Of a DNA stretch of 64,000 nt, positions 12,129 through 24,750 are shown piece after piece; position 1 is the first letter of the stretch; each line of letters begins with the position of its first letter. Made by a program: the position numbers and the translations under genes. The notes below the pieces were generated by a model. That model saw only the letters and a list, made by a program, of their open reading frames with translations. It had not been told where the DNA came from and made no database searches. This DNA comes from Posidonia oceanica (taxonomy: Eukaryota > Streptophyta > Magnoliopsida > Alismatales > Posidoniaceae), in the NCBI GenBank assembly GCA_037176725.1, contig JAZBRS010000011.1, positions 310,001 to 374,000 on the forward strand, read 5' to 3'.

Positions 12129-13330
12129 CTAGTCGATCCAAGCTTTCTTTGTCTTTCTGGAGTCGGGGAACATGGGAGCACCAGGAGGTATCTCACTGAT
12201 GGGCCAGAATGCTTGTACCTCTGTCAGATATTCAAGAGTGCATCCCGAGCCTTGCGTAGATGCTAAGTCAGTAGACCGCACTCCATGCTGTATCAGATCA
12301 GCTAGTTCAGTTGTAGCAGATGTTGAGCCGAAAGGATATGTCTGGAGAAGCCTGGGGGCGGTACTGTCTATGAAGGCGCCCTGCTGGAGGCCGAATTGCC
12401 GCATGACCCGGACAGGATGATACTCCACACCTCCGGTGAATCCAGGTAGCACCACAAGTCACGCATCGCGGGTGTCAAAGAAGATGGTGAAAGGCTCAGC
12501 CGCGGATGGGATGATGCGCCATGCTATGGGACGTCCGTCAGCTCTAATAGCTTCTTGTATTCTTCTGGGACGCTTTTGATTGTTCTAGCATGGCCGCTAT
12601 TGCAGTAAGTCTCGATAGCATTGCCCCGGGGGCGCAGTAAGTCCAGTTCCAGATGTGCAGCCAGCCAGATTTGTACTAGCACTCCGTAGTCGTGGAAGTG
12701 GCGGCAGCAGTGAGAGATGCGGTCCAGCCCGTGATAAGTTTCAGCCAAGAAAACTGGTGCCAGGTCGATCTGCCTAGTCACCACAGCTAGTGTGATTTCA
12801 GCAATTTCTATCGCAACTGTCATCTGGCCATGAGTGAATATCAGCTCGCCCAGAAATCGGGTGACAAATCCCCGAAGCCAAACATCGTCTCCGAGCTCAG
12901 CACGCTTGTCTATAATCTCATCAAAGTAATTCAGGCGCAGCATGGGCGTAAGGCCGCTGGTGCAGATCAGTCTTTGCTGGCACCGGTCAGTAAAGAGCCC
13001 AGATAGCTTGCAAAGGACCGCTATGTACTTGTCACGCCTCATGAAGATGGGCGGTCCCATCAGCCGGGAGAAGCGATAGATACGGCGCACCTCTTCCAAT
13101 GTTGGTGTTAGCTCTGTCCTTCCGAAGCGGAAGACAAGGTGCGCCGGCTTCTAGAATCTTGCGGCAGCGCACAGGAGGTGACGGCTTACTTCGACATCAG
13201 CCGCCTTCAGTAGTTTTGTTGGTATGCCCTAGAGGCACAGCTTTTCATAGTCTTCCTGGGTAAGCTTGCCAATCCAACCCCGCAGGGTTTCATAAGAGTG
13301 CACTGGGGTCTCAAGAGTGGGGTAACCCAT
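12129..13330 (-). pseudogene. Extra ORF downstream of integrase, plant-mobile-domain-like, broken
   Basis: This is the homologue of 54771-55973. The ATG at 13330 starts MGYPTLETPVH, and a TAG at 13229-13231 interrupts after about 33 codons; the + copy has a TAG at the same codon. A further stop (R-F-stop-K-P) lies near 13154. The frame then runs through FRFGRTELTPTLEEV and MRRDKYIAVLCKLSG to 12524, where a 1-bp loss relative to the + copy shifts it. The C-terminal part continues in another frame (VLPGFTGGVEYHPVRVMRQF) to a TAG at 12129-12131. The pattern FRFG-x-ELTPTLEEV resembles the core of plant mobile domain (PMD/DUF7745-like) proteins that Tat elements often carry. The function is unknown, and it is not host-encoded here. 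Confidence 0.75.
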
Positions 13331-14775
13331 GGCGCAGGCCGCAGGGTGAAACAGATAGATGCTGCAGCATCTTCAAGGTACCTGTTATCAATGCTGTAGA
13401 CAGTCAGATCACACAGGCATATAATCGCTAACTGAAAGCAGAATCTGAAGCTGGGAAAGCAGTTCAATAATATTCAACAGTTAATATCAGAACAAAGCAG
13501 CTATGCACGCATAAGCAAAGGGGATTCTGTTGACACGGGGGCGAGGACTGTCAAGAGATCTGGATCAGTGCAGCTCAAGTGACGTCAACGCGTGTTTGGC
13601 AAGAGTACTGTCTCAGAGCCGAGGCAAGTTTGCAGAGCGGAATGATTGGAAAGAGGGATGATTGGAGATGCAGATATGCATGATGCAGGTTGATATGCTT
13701 AAGATATGATTAGTATGCTTTGCTCTCAGCATACGGAGTGCTTCGGTGCCTACTGCAGAGGAAGGGAGTGGTCCTTGACTCACTGGGCCCTACTTGGACT
13801 CCTAGCTTGTCGGTGGCACTCCGGAAGGGGTGCTTGACAGTTTTCAAGTGGTGGTGTGGCGAGGACAGGCTACCTGCCAAACTCTCAGGACCTACACCTA
13901 CTTTTTCTGCTCTTTTTTTTTTTTGTTTTCTCCCACATGGGTGTGCAGGCTTTCTCTGCCCCTGGCTAGGAGATGGCAAGTATCTGCTTTTGAGGTGGGC
14001 GGTTGTGGATTGTTTAGGCTTACACCCTTGATTTCTTTCTAGGATATAGGGGAATAATATTGCCTGTATTTCTAAGGCTGACTTTTGTCCAACCCCTTTT
14101 CTTTTTTCTTTTTTTTTGTTTGTTTTTTCTTTTCCTCTTTTTTTGTTTGTTTTGGCTTGCCTTTCTTTTCTTTTTCTTTTTTTCATAGGCTTTTGCTATC
14201 CCCATTTTGGAGGCAAAAAAAAGGGTGCTTAGGTTCATTGATGTGGGCTTTGGGTCTCCTCTGAGATGAGCTGAAGGAGCAGGGTTAGACTGCACACCGC
14301 TATCTCTAGGGCCGGCTTCTGTCTTCGTCTTCTATTCCTTTTGATATGCCCGAGCCTAGATGTCTACTCTCTCTTTTTTGAACTCACATCCTAGCATTTT
14401 TTTCTCCCTCAGAAGTGTATGTCCTACGAGTTTAGGCAGTTCACCTGTCCTGATTGGTGGTGGCTCCCTCACTGGCTAAGACATCTGAGTAGTGCCGGGT
14501 GAGGCAAGGTGGACTCCTTCCAGAGCAGGCAAGCACATCTGGTTTTCATCACCAGGCAGAAAATGCAATGCATGATTTATGAGGATGACGATGATGATTT
14601 GAAAAAGGGATGATGTTTGGAAAGGATGAAATGCAATGAGGATGCAAGAGAAGGATAGAAGAAGCATGAAAAGATATACAGGAGTAAATGTAGGAGACAA
14701 GATAGGAGATGCAGGTTGGATGTGAATGCAAGCGACTAGATGGGGGAGAAGTGTCTGCAACGGGATTGCCTTGGG
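13331..14775 (-). other. Non-coding spacer between integrase and extra ORF, minus copy
   Basis: This is homologous to 53297-54770 of the + element. On the + strand it has long T/C runs (13911-13925, 14098-14190), which are A/G-rich tracts in the element's sense. I see no conserved open frame. The conservation of its length and of the purine tracts between the two copies suggests it was part of the live element. Confidence 0.75.
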
Positions 14776-15980
14776 CTACTGATAGTACTTCTTGAGGTAG
14801 CATAGGTTGACGGGCTCAGACTGCTCGACCTGATCCATATCCTCAAGAGTTACAGCACCGCCCGAGAAGACCTGTTTGACCACAAATGGGCCACGCTAGT
14901 TAGGTCGGAATTTCCCTCGACCATCAGGCAAGTGAATGGCACGTAGAACAAGGTCTCCTGACTGGAAGCCTCTTGGCTGAACCTTCTTCAAGTATGACCT
15001 AGCCATTCGCTTCTGGTAGCAGTGAGCATTATGCATAGCTTGCAGCCTGTGCTCATCAATCAGATTCAGTTGGACGCAGTAGTCTTCGACCCATTCTGCT
15101 TCTTCCAACTCAGCTTCACGTAGGATCCTCAACGATGGGATCTCTACCTCGATAGGCAACACCGCCTCCATGCCATACACCAGAGAGTATGGGGTGGCTC
15201 CTGTTGAAGTCCGGACAGATGTCGTATACGCCCAGAGTGTGTAAGGAAGCTTGTCGTGCCAGTCCTTGTGAGTTTCCGCCATCTTCTTTAGGATTTTAAC
15301 CAGGTTTTTGTTGGCGGACTCCACTACACCGTTCATCTACGGCTGATAAGGCGAGGATCTATGGTGTTTGATGCTGAAGCTCTGTAGATAATCTTCAATC
15401 CTCTTAGCAATGAAATTTGTGCCGTTATCAGAGATGATTGCATGCGGGACCCCATACCGGGCTATGATATTATTTCTGATGAACTTTTCTGTAGCCACGG
15501 CAGTTACTGTTTTGTAAGAAGCCGCTTTCACCCACTTGGTAAAGTAATCAATCACTACAAGAATGTAACGATGACCATTAGAGGCTACAGGGTGGATGGC
15601 GCCAATGACATCAATCCCCCAGGTGGAGAAGGGCCATGGCGACGACATGCTATGCAATTCTTGAGGGGACGCCCGAATGAAGTTGCCATGTACTTGGCAG
15701 TTGTGGCATTTGCGCACAAACCGGTAGCAGTCTGCTTCCATGGTTAGCCAAAAGTATCCTTGAAGCATTATCTTCTTGGCCAGGAGGACGCCGTTCATGT
15801 GCGGGCCACAGGTCCCCGCATGCACTTGAAGCATCAGCGCGTCAGCCTCTGATTTGTTCAGGCAGCACAGGAGCATTTGATTGTATGATCTTCTGTACAA
15901 CTGTCCTACTCATAATACATACTTTGACGCCAGACGCGTTAGAGTTCTTTTGTCTGCTGCTGAGGTACCGGGTGGAAAGC
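14776..15980 (-). pseudogene. Integrase of the minus element
   Basis: Integrase inserts the DNA copy into the genome. The frame enters from the deletion junction near 15980, has a TGA at 15910-15912, and shows the zinc-binding region (HAGTCGPHMNG, then CHNCQVHG), the catalytic core with GIDVIG, ISDNGTNF and VESANK (the D-D-E residues are all present), the PYSLVYGMEAVLP block, and the C-terminal GPFVVKQVFSGG. The end is LKKYYQ plus TAG at 14776-14778. TAG stops at 15337-15339 (CAG in the + copy) and 14896-14898 (TGG in the + copy) break it. It directly follows the linker because RT and RNase H are deleted. Confidence 0.9.
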
Positions 15981-17249
15981 TGCCAGATTCTAGGAAAGTG
16001 ACTCTGCTGATGGCCTTACTGATTCTGTCAATGATACTGCTGATGGCCCTACTACTGAGGCTGCTGATAACTCTGTTACTGATGCTGCTTTCTGCTCTGT
16101 TACTGTTGTTGCTTGGACTGCTAAAGCTTCCTTCTCTGAGTCTTCTAGTGTACTTGTGGAGGGTATGTCGGACTGCCGGCTGATCTGGGCACTACCGCCT
16201 GCTACACTACCTGAGTGAGGCATGTGCTACACAAGCCACCTAGACCCGCCTTCTGGTTGTAGAGTAATGAGCTCATCTGGTCTAGGGGAGTCCGACGCTG
16301 CTGAGTCTTCTTCTAAGACCACGATAGAGGCATGGTCTTCCTACAGAGGAGGGTCCGTAACCACGACTTTCCCTTTCCTTTCCGCAGCTTCGTGCTCTGC
16401 CAGGTCTTCTGCTATCGACTTGAGCTGTTCCTGATAAAGTAGCTCTAAGTCTCCCATCCATGAATCGACCTGTGCTTCTACCGCCACTTCTTCCTCCTCA
16501 TCCGAGGGTGAGTCGACGTAGTAGGTGTCGGGGGCCTGTGGCTCTGGCCCGGCTGCTAGATGGATTACCTCCCTTGATGTTTGCACTGTCCGGCTTGCAG
16601 GCACACCTGATTGCGGTAGCTTCAACATCGGAGATCCAAACATACTAGTCAGTGGGGCCGCAGATGGGTACACTGCCAGGGTCACTGTTGCAGTTGGAGG
16701 GCAGGCAGAGGTGCTCTTCTGAGGGCCCAAGGGTTGGGAGGTTGTGCCGCTCAACTGGACCTTTGCATCTGGTTGTGATAGTGAGAGTGCGACCTTTGAC
16801 GCCATGGGGGCCTACCACGAGAGTTGCTGTTTTGTGGTAGGAAGATGTGTAGCGGACTGCGCTGGCTGCATTTTCTGTGATGCGGCTGCTGAAGTGGGCC
16901 AAGTCACGCTGCTGACTGAATTCACATACTGTCCCTCCAGAGAGAGTGATAGCGGTACTGATGCGACTACACCCGCAGGTAGATTGCCTGACTGTGCCTG
17001 AAGGGGTGTCCCTGACTTCTGAGCTGCCGCTGCTGCTTGTGCTTGTGATACAGATGTGGCTGCAGAAAGGTGAAAGCTTGTCAGTCCTGCCATAGGGCCT
17101 ACTGAGTTGTCTGCTGTATCTCCTGAGGGTAGGGCCAAACAAACCGAACGAGGCGCCTCCGTGCTGATCAGAGCTTTGCCACCAGTTGGGACTGCCTCGA
17201 CTAAGCCAAACTGCTCCTCATCCGAGTAGTAGTCCTCAATGCAGACCCA
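15981..17249 (-). pseudogene. Polyprotein linker between protease and pol, minus element
   Basis: A low-complexity stretch rich in Ala, Ser, Pro, Thr and Gln, homologous to 48437-49715 of the + copy. It includes SWMGDLELLYQEQLKSI and the acidic SPSDEEEE block. There are TAG stops at 16812-16814, 16341-16343 and 16227-16229, each of which is CAG in the + copy. It ends near 15990 in a deletion that jumps to the sequence just before the integrase zinc-binding region. No enzymatic domain is visible; Tat elements commonly have such spacers. Confidence 0.75.
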
Positions 17250-19049
17250 ATCTTCTGCCAGCACCGCGGCTTGACCATCAGCTGATCCCAGAATACCTGC
17301 ACTGGTGAAGTTAGTGAGATCCCTGGGGATGACCGGCTTCTGATCCTTCAACTGAAAGCAGTGATCTTCGTTGGGCTTGGGCTTGTAACCAAGGCCTTCT
17401 GATTTCCTCCGCTCCACCGCTACGATCGGCTCCGCGATCCCCTGGCCGTGACACCCGAGCGGTGTACCCTTTATGTAACCCCACTTGTGACATACATTTT
17501 CAACCATTCGAAAGGGGTTGCTGTGAACGGCCAAGGAGTTGACGCGTTCAAGATTAGGAATGAAGTTAACCGGCTCACACCGATTAACGCGATACAAAGC
17601 ATCGGAAGTTTCAGGGTCAAAAGGGATAGTTTGTGAAGAGACGATGGAGACTGCCTTGATCCGCTCCTTCTCAAAGTTCTCCGCCATGACGATATTGACA
17701 TCGTCACCGCGGTGGTACTTTATCATGCGATGGAGGGTCGAGGGAAGGACCTGATGCATGTGGAGCTATGGGCAACTAAGCAGGAAGTTAAAGTTTGGCT
17801 TCAAGTCGACGACATAGAATTCTACATCGAACACGACCGGGCCAATGGCAAGAGGAATAATCAGGATCCCTAGAGCGTCATGGTGGGTGTTGTCAAAAGC
17901 TGTCATTCCTTTTACAGCTGGTGTGATATCCTCGGCTTTGAATCTGAGCTTAGTTGTAGTACGCAAGGGGCAGACATTAAGGCCTGACCCGTTATCAACC
18001 AGCGTTAGAGGAATGCGAAAGTTTTTAAACTGAACCGTGACGAACAAGGGTTGGTTGTGATTAATTCCTGCCGAAGGCAGTTCATCACTTGTAAAAGAGA
18101 TGATCTGAGGCTCCGCAATCATCCCTACCATGTTTTCCAAGGCTGAAGGCTCAATAGACTGGGACACACGGGTGGCTTGGAACACGCGAAGAAAAGCTTC
18201 GCGGTGTTCGGTAGAGGTGTGGATCAGGTCCCAGATGGAAATGTCGGCTCTAACCTTCTTAAGTTGGGAAGTTATGTCAGCCTTAGGTTGGTTTCTCTTG
18301 GCAGCAGGAGGGGTGGCCTTGGCGGCAAGCTCTAGAGGGACAGTCACAGGAGATTGGCTAAAGGCCTGGCTTGCTACAGGTTGGGTAGGGGTTTGGCCTG
18401 CTACAGGTTGGCTTGAGTCCTGGTCTGCTATGGGTTGGTTAGAGGATGGGGGCATAACAGGTTCTACGTAGTTTGGCCTAACTACCGGTGCTAGGGGTCT
18501 GTAGACCCTCCCCGATCGCGTTACTTCCGCACACATTTCTGTGGCATAGCTGTAAGGTACGCGATGGGTGTCCTGAATTAAGTCAATAACCACAGGAGCA
18601 TGTGCTGCGAGCACAGGAGGGGCTGCAGGGGTGCCTACTGGATACTGAGGTCTGCCTAAAAGAGAAGGTTGTTGGGGTGGGAAGGCAGGGGTCGGCTGAG
18701 GTCTTCCTAGAAGATGTACAAGGGATCCTAGTTGAGGCCGCCCTAAGAGGTGGACAGGGGATCTAGGCTGGGCCCTAGCTAGGAGGTGTACAGGGGATTG
18801 AGCCTGAGGAAGCACAGTGGGGGGCGCGAAGGGGCGCTCTGGCCTGGCACCCGGTTGGATCATGTGAACTCCCGACTCGGAGCCGGTAACAGCCGCAAGA
18901 TAAAGATCTACAGGAAATGGCTCAGAGATATCAGAGATGAGATCAGAAGGGTCTACCATAGATGTAGTAGTCCCAGAAGGGAAAACAGAGTGAATGCCTG
19001 AGGTTCCCGCCCCTCCCGGATAAGAGTGCTTTGGTAGAGGTTGGCGGTC
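17250..19049 (-). pseudogene. Protease region of the minus element
   Basis: An aspartic protease that would cut the gag-pol polyprotein. The active-site block is LVDNGSGLNV, where D-N-G-S replaces the retroviral D-T/S-G; this is usual for plant Tat proteins. It follows KNFRIPLT and is followed by LGILIIPLAIGPVVFDVEFY and the LKPNFNFLL block that closes the fold. Upstream is a Pro/Gln-rich stretch (18340-18900). A TAG at 17766-17768 stands where the + copy has TGG. Downstream, GQGIAEPI and GLGYKP resemble a G-patch-like segment found after the protease in related elements. Frame and register are continuous with gag, so a single gag-pol frame is likely. Confidence 0.85.
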
Positions 19050-21230
19050 GATGCTAGAATGAGGGGGAACAGCTGAAAGAGCAGATGCATGAGTGTGTGC
19101 TTGAGTAGATGCCTCGTGCGTGTCGATCACAACCATTCCCGATTCGATCAAGTCCTGAATAGCATTCCGCAGGGAGTAGCAATTGTCCATCGAGTGCCCG
19201 ACACTTCGATGGAAATTGCAAAAGAGATTCGCCTTATACCAATGCGGCAAGGGATTTGGGGGCGGGCGAACCTCCGAGAATTTCAGGAGCGATGCAACCT
19301 TTGGCAAGATGGCTGTGTGCGGTTCCACCAGTGGGGCAAACTTCCGCTTCTCAATGGGTGGCTTTCTTTGCCTCGGGTATGAGCCTTGCTGAACCAGTGT
19401 GGCAGGGTAGACCGGTCTAGCGGTGGTAGTGATTTGTGGTGTGGATGGATTCCTAAGTGCAGGAGCATACACCATCTGAGCTGGGGCAGGCCGGGACTGC
19501 AGGTGAACAGGTGCAGCAGGAGAATCAACGAATGCAATAGCGGTCTTTGGCGAGTCTTTCTTCTTGGGATGGTTGTTGCTGCTACCACTGTTGTTGTTGG
19601 AGGTGCTGCTGTTGGCACTGTTACTACTGATCGCGGCCTGCTTAGCGAACGCAGAGAGAGCAGGGAAGTTGACACTCCGCAAAGAACTCTCCACGTGTGC
19701 TCCAGCTCGGATTAGTGCTGCAAAAGTAGTGACAGGTTGGATGCTAAGCAGAGCCCCGAGAGATGGCTGCACCCCCTTGAAAACGATCTCAATAGACTCC
19801 TTGTTAGAAGGTCTATCTCGGACCTATGAAGCAAGGGCGCGCCAGCGGCCGACGTACTCCCTGAACGGCTTGCTGGGCTTCTGCTTCGTTGCGATCAAGT
19901 CCGTGCGCTTTGGGACCAGATCGAGGTTGAAGGAGTATTGTTCTAGGAACGCCTAATTGAGGTCGTTCCAAGTCTTGATGGCTGACATATCAAGCGACGT
20001 GAACCACTTGAGTGCCGGCCCGGTCAAGCTCTTCTGGAACAGGCGGATCAACAACCTCTCATCAGCCTGAAGCTGAGCGAGATCACCGCAATACGCCTTC
20101 AAATGTGCTACGGGACAGCCCCTACCATTATATTTGTCGAAGTCTGGGATTTTAAACTTTGGAGGGAGTACCGCCTCTGGAAAGCAACAGAGGTCCTGGA
20201 ACTGGCAGGTCTGGTGCTCAGTACCCTGCACTAGTCGTAGTACCTTCTCCAAGACGTCCATCCGGTTATTGATGGGGTCTGGATTTGCTGCCATAGGAGA
20301 GGGATCGGTAGGGGTAGTGAGCACATACGCCGAATGGGTCGCACCTATGTGCTCCTCCGGATCTACCATAGCATCGCTTGGTGGAGCAACAGGATGGCTA
20401 GCATATCCGTGCGCTGGAACTGTGTATGCAGGAATGTATGCAGGGTTCTGGGCCTGATGCAAGGGAGGAGGGTAGATGACATGCTATGCTGTGGAAGGAG
20501 TAGGATGCTGGAGCACCAGTTGCTACCCAGGCGGGGTGCCAGACAGCGAATTAGTGGGGTACTGGGCTCCAGCCAGCCCAAAGGATTGGCCACTAGGGGG
20601 AGGAGGTGCATGTTGTGCTATGTGTTGTGCAAAAGGAGGCGGTAAACAGGCCCCCATTGTCGGAACCGTGAGCAGTTGAGACGATGGTCGAGGCGGAGGT
20701 GTAGAGGCAAATGCATGAAATGCAGGAACTGGCCGCACGGGAACCTCATAAGCGACAGGAGTAAAGGAGGGATGAACCAATAGAGCCATGCCCTGCAGTC
20801 TCTGGGCGAGCTCCATTAGGTGCTGGTACTGTGCCTCAGGCATCCCGTTAGCGGGAACGCTGAAGTGCAATGCCGGCGAGGGTTGAGAAGCAAGCAGCAC
20901 AGACACAGACTGTCCGGGAGGAACAGGTCCTATAGTAAGAGTCGCAGCAGCGGTAGAAGGGATGTCAATGGTAACGTATCCCTGGGAAGGAGGGGCCAAA
21001 GGCGTCTCCGGAACGTGAGTAACAGTCATCAAGATAGACTCGGCGATCGGATCCGGAGGGATGGATGCTTGCCAATGTCCCGGGACAAACTGAGATACCA
21101 GAGACGTCAGGGGAGGAAACCCTAGCGTCAGAGGAGGAACAAAGGGGACTGAAGGAGCAACCGGAGGGGCCGAAGCGGAAACACTCTCCGTGACTAGAGT
21201 AAAGAGAGGTTCACTAATGTACTGGGCCAT
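19050..21230 (-). pseudogene. gag of the minus element
   Basis: Capsid/nucleocapsid polyprotein. The start chosen is the ATG at 21230 (MAQYISEPLFTLV), which is conserved in the + copy. The first about 230 residues are Pro/Ala-rich. The capsid core is at 19830-20180, with PPKFKIPDFDKYNGRGCP, AYCGDLAQLQADERLLI, LTGPALKWFTSLD and REYVGRWRALAS. An N/S-rich stretch follows, then a zinc-knuckle-like CX2HX4HX4C (CNFHRSVGHSMDNC) near 19177-19219. In-frame stops are TAG at 20523-20525 and 19824-19826 (both shared with the + copy) and 19953-19955 (CAG in the + copy). There is no frameshift, so this copy shows the ancestral frame best. Confidence 0.9.
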
Positions 21231-22557
21231 TGCTAACCTAGAGTGCGTGAGGATAGGGCTGCGATGAGGACGAAGAGGACGATTCCTAATAGGAGCTATC
21301 GTCGCAAATGCGGATAGCTCAGAAGGGGAATGGTCGCGAACAAAGGTCGCAACAGGGGTGTCAGAAGGGGACCATACTCAAGCTCCAGTAAGGGAACTCG
21401 CTTACTGATCACTGCTGACACAAACAGAAGCAAACAGGGATTAGAAACTAAAAGACAAATATAAATGAGTTAAGTTAAATGGCATGAATGATATATATGC
21501 TTTCTAGCATGCCCCCCTCACCTATTTAGTGTATCCTAGTATGTAATCAACTCCGGGTACCCACAGGTGTACGGGTTACCGACTCAGGTCAGAAAAAGTA
21601 GGTTCCCTATCGAACTCCTTGCCAGAGTTGAGGAAATAACAGGGTGGTGCGTTGGTGGCCCTGACCCAGCCAAAAGCGTGGGTAGTACTCTCCAGTAGCA
21701 CCGACATGGCCCGTGGACAAGGGGGGACAGACCGACCGACTTGTGCCATGCCAAAAGCAATGGAACAAGAGATCGGGACCATCCTTCGCAGACTAGTAGG
21801 TGGACTCAGATGAGAAGAATGCATGCCCTATATGATACTTATGCAAATGCTTAGAGTTTTTTATCTTGCGTGTTTTATTAACCCAAGGGGGTGCAGGATT
21901 GTTTGAAGTCGCTCATTGCTCCTAGAAGTTCTTTTTACTTGCCATTTTTAGTTAGCCACTAGGAAAGCAATCAGTCTCTACTATCCTAAGCATGGCATGT
22001 GCAAAAGGGAAGAAAATCAACCAAATATGGCAGGCAAACAACATACAACACTGCAAAAGGCAAGTGCACGGCATGTGCGGGTGTTTGTGAGCATGATAGT
22101 GAAGGGAAAGCATTCATAATGTCAAAAGGCATATATACAGGGCATGTGCGTGTGTAGTGACATAGCAAGTGTATAAAAGAAAGCATTTATCATTCAAAAA
22201 GCATGTATTGTTGCCAAACAAGTATGTAGACATGCATTATGCAGGAAATAGAGCAATAATAAGCAAATAAGATCAAGAAAGTAAAGATAGGTAAGCATTA
22301 AAGCAGGTAAGAGCAGAAGCAAAGAACAAAGCAAGTAAACAAGCAACAGAGACAAAGCAGAGCAAGGCAAAGCAAGTGCCAAGGCGAAGCAGGCGATGCA
22401 GGTGCAAAACCTAAGCTGAGTAGTCACGAGGCGACTCGCTAGAAATTAGCACAGAAGAGCAAGCAAAACAGGCAAAAGAGGCAGACAAAGGCACAAGGCA
22501 AGCAAAGCTGCAAAGCAAGCGAGCGAAAAGCCAGAAGCGAAAATCGGAGTCTAGTAT
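21231..22557 (-). other. 5' leader of the minus element, between PBS and gag
   Basis: An untranslated leader homologous to 43171-44489. It has no supported open frame. The stretch 21560-21830 is well conserved with 43900-44160 of the + copy. Packaging and dimerisation signals would lie here in a live element, but I cannot point to them. Confidence 0.8.
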
Positions 22558-22575
22558 TCCCCAGCGGAGTCGCCA
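22558..22575 (-). other. Primer binding site of the minus element
   Basis: The minus strand reads TGGCGACTCCGCTGGGGA, one base after the LTR end at 22577. It would pair with the 3' end of a tRNA; Tat/Ogre elements are known to use tRNA-Arg, which I infer here and did not test. It is identical to the site at 43153-43170. Confidence 0.92.
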
Positions 22576-23281
22576 CTGTAGTAATCCCGGTGTTCAGATC
22601 GTCCATGCACACTGCCAAAGCTCGCGTACACCGATAAGAATCAGGTTCACTATTAGCGGCTGTGTCCGAGAAGGAAGACTTGACTCGAAAACACTTAAAA
22701 TAGGGAAAAAAAGAAAGAAAGGAAGAAGTTAAGATAATTCAGAGTCGCCATCGTGTCTATTATATCAGGATACAAGGAAAACCGGGGAAATGCGTGAATA
22801 AACACGCGAAACCAAGCAAAGGATGCAAAGCAATGCAATGCGAAAGAAAAGAGATGCAAATAAATGCAAATTATATGACTCATGCCTAGGATAAGGGCAA
22901 TATGGTCACTGCAGGCCAAAAGACTAGGCAAGGACTCCTGTTACGCGCGGGGAAGGTGTTAGGCACCCCCGACATGCGCGAGAATCGGTCTTTCTAGGCT
23001 TACGCTCGCATACGCAGGGAAATGCAGACTTTGAATGCCTAAGTGCCATGAATGCCTAATTAGATGCTCATAGGGGTGCTCTAAGTGATGGAATGCGATG
23101 CAAGGAATTAAATGTGCAATCTAAGCGCTCAGCAACGCTGTCTGTGTTCCGAACTGGGCGAACTCTGGTTCGTGAGAACTCCAAGCAGTAAGCATCACTG
23201 TCCTATATGCAAATGCAGGCGATAAAATAAAACAACGGTAAAACCAGGCAATGCAGGCGACATGCAAGAGAAAACAACATA

Positions 23282-23672
23282 AAACATGCAAAACAGTGCG
23301 AGAAACGGAAGTCAGCACGTAAAACGCTGCGAGAAACAAAGTAGGCACGCAAAACGGTGCAAGAAACAAAGCCAGCACGCAAAACGATGCAAGAAACAAA
23401 GTGGGCATGCAAAACGGTGCAAAAAATAAAGTGGGCATGCAAAACGGTGCCAAAAGCAAAGCAAGCACGAAAGACGGTGCCAAAAACAAAGCGGGCACGC
23501 AAAATAGTGCCAAAAGTAAAGCGGGCACGTAAAACGGTGCGAAAAGCAAAGCAAGCACGCAAAACGGTGCAAGAAACGAAGCAGACATGCGAAACGGTGC
23601 AAGAAACAAAGCAGGCACGTAAAACGGTGCCAAAGACAAAGCAGGCGCGCAAAACAGTGCCAAAGCAAGCGG
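23282..23672 (-). repeat. 30-bp tandem repeat in minus 5' LTR, about 13 units
   Basis: The same unit as at 7795-8215, contiguous and with similar copy number. Frames through it are open but compositional. Confidence 0.9.
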
Positions 23673-24529
23673 AATAAAACATCGGCAAAGCCATGCAGAT
23701 GCAAGACATGAGAGCAAGAGAAGCAAGGAGAGGCAAACGGTGTAAGTGTGAGAACGAACGCTGCTTAAGGACCACACAATGTAGGTGTGAAGACCTACAA
23801 AGCGGAAAGAAAGCAAGTGGAGGGATCACCACTATTCTGTGATGTGTCTCGCACGCTGCCAAAAGCTCACGGTGCAATCGAATCGTGGAAAAAGGAGAAG
23901 ATGATCGCAATTAGTGGTGAATCCAGGGGAAACACAACCCAAAGATACTAAGAGTACGCAAAAAGGAAAGATAGAGTTGATAAGCAAGAAGAGGGAGGCC
24001 TAATCTACATGCTCAGAAAGCGGGAAGCGAAAACAATGCATGGAATGCAAATGATGTGCAAGAATGCTGTGCAGGAGTTCAGGAGGACTTACCTTGGAGA
24101 TCTGAAGCCTGATCTGAGAAGTGCTTGGTCTACATTGAAGTACACTCCACCAGGGTTGTCTAAGTAACTTGGTTGTGAAGATCCGGCGGTCTGATCAGAA
24201 GATAAGCAGGTTTCAAGGCAGAAGGCTCAAGAACAGGGGAGAAGAAAGGATCTACGTGTAAAAGAGGTCTTAGGGGTGTGCAAAACACGTCCTCCCACAT
24301 ATATGGGAGCTAGGAGTGCTTAAGTGTGTGCAGAGATGCTAAATGCAGATATGCATGGGTGCAATGCATGCAAAAATGCAAGAAAAGGACTTAAGAGTGA
24401 TCTTTTAGAAAAGTTAAGGACCTAAATGTAAGTTTTTGAAAAAGTTAGGGACCTATATGCAAAGATTTTGAAAACTTAGGAGTCTAAATGCAAAGTTTTT
24501 GAAAAGTTGAGGGTCTGAATGCAATTAAA

Positions 24530-24750
24530 ATAAAATGCAGGGTCTGAAATGCAATTTAATAAAGTAAAATATGTATTTAAATGAGTTTTGTAAACATGCA
24601 GAGGACCAACATGCAGGGGCTAAAATGCAATTTTATAAGGTAAAATATGCTTTTAAATGAGTTTTGTAAACATGCAGAGGACTAACATGCAATTTTGAAA
24701 CATGTAGGGGCTAAAATGCAATTTTATAAGGTAAAATATGCTTTTAAATG
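24530..24750 (-). repeat. 90-bp tandem repeat in minus 5' LTR, 2-3 units
   Basis: CTAAAATGCAATTTTATAAG recurs near 24622 and 24710. One unit is shortened, since ATGCAGGGGCTAAAATGC lacks the spacer seen in the other LTRs. Confidence 0.8.
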
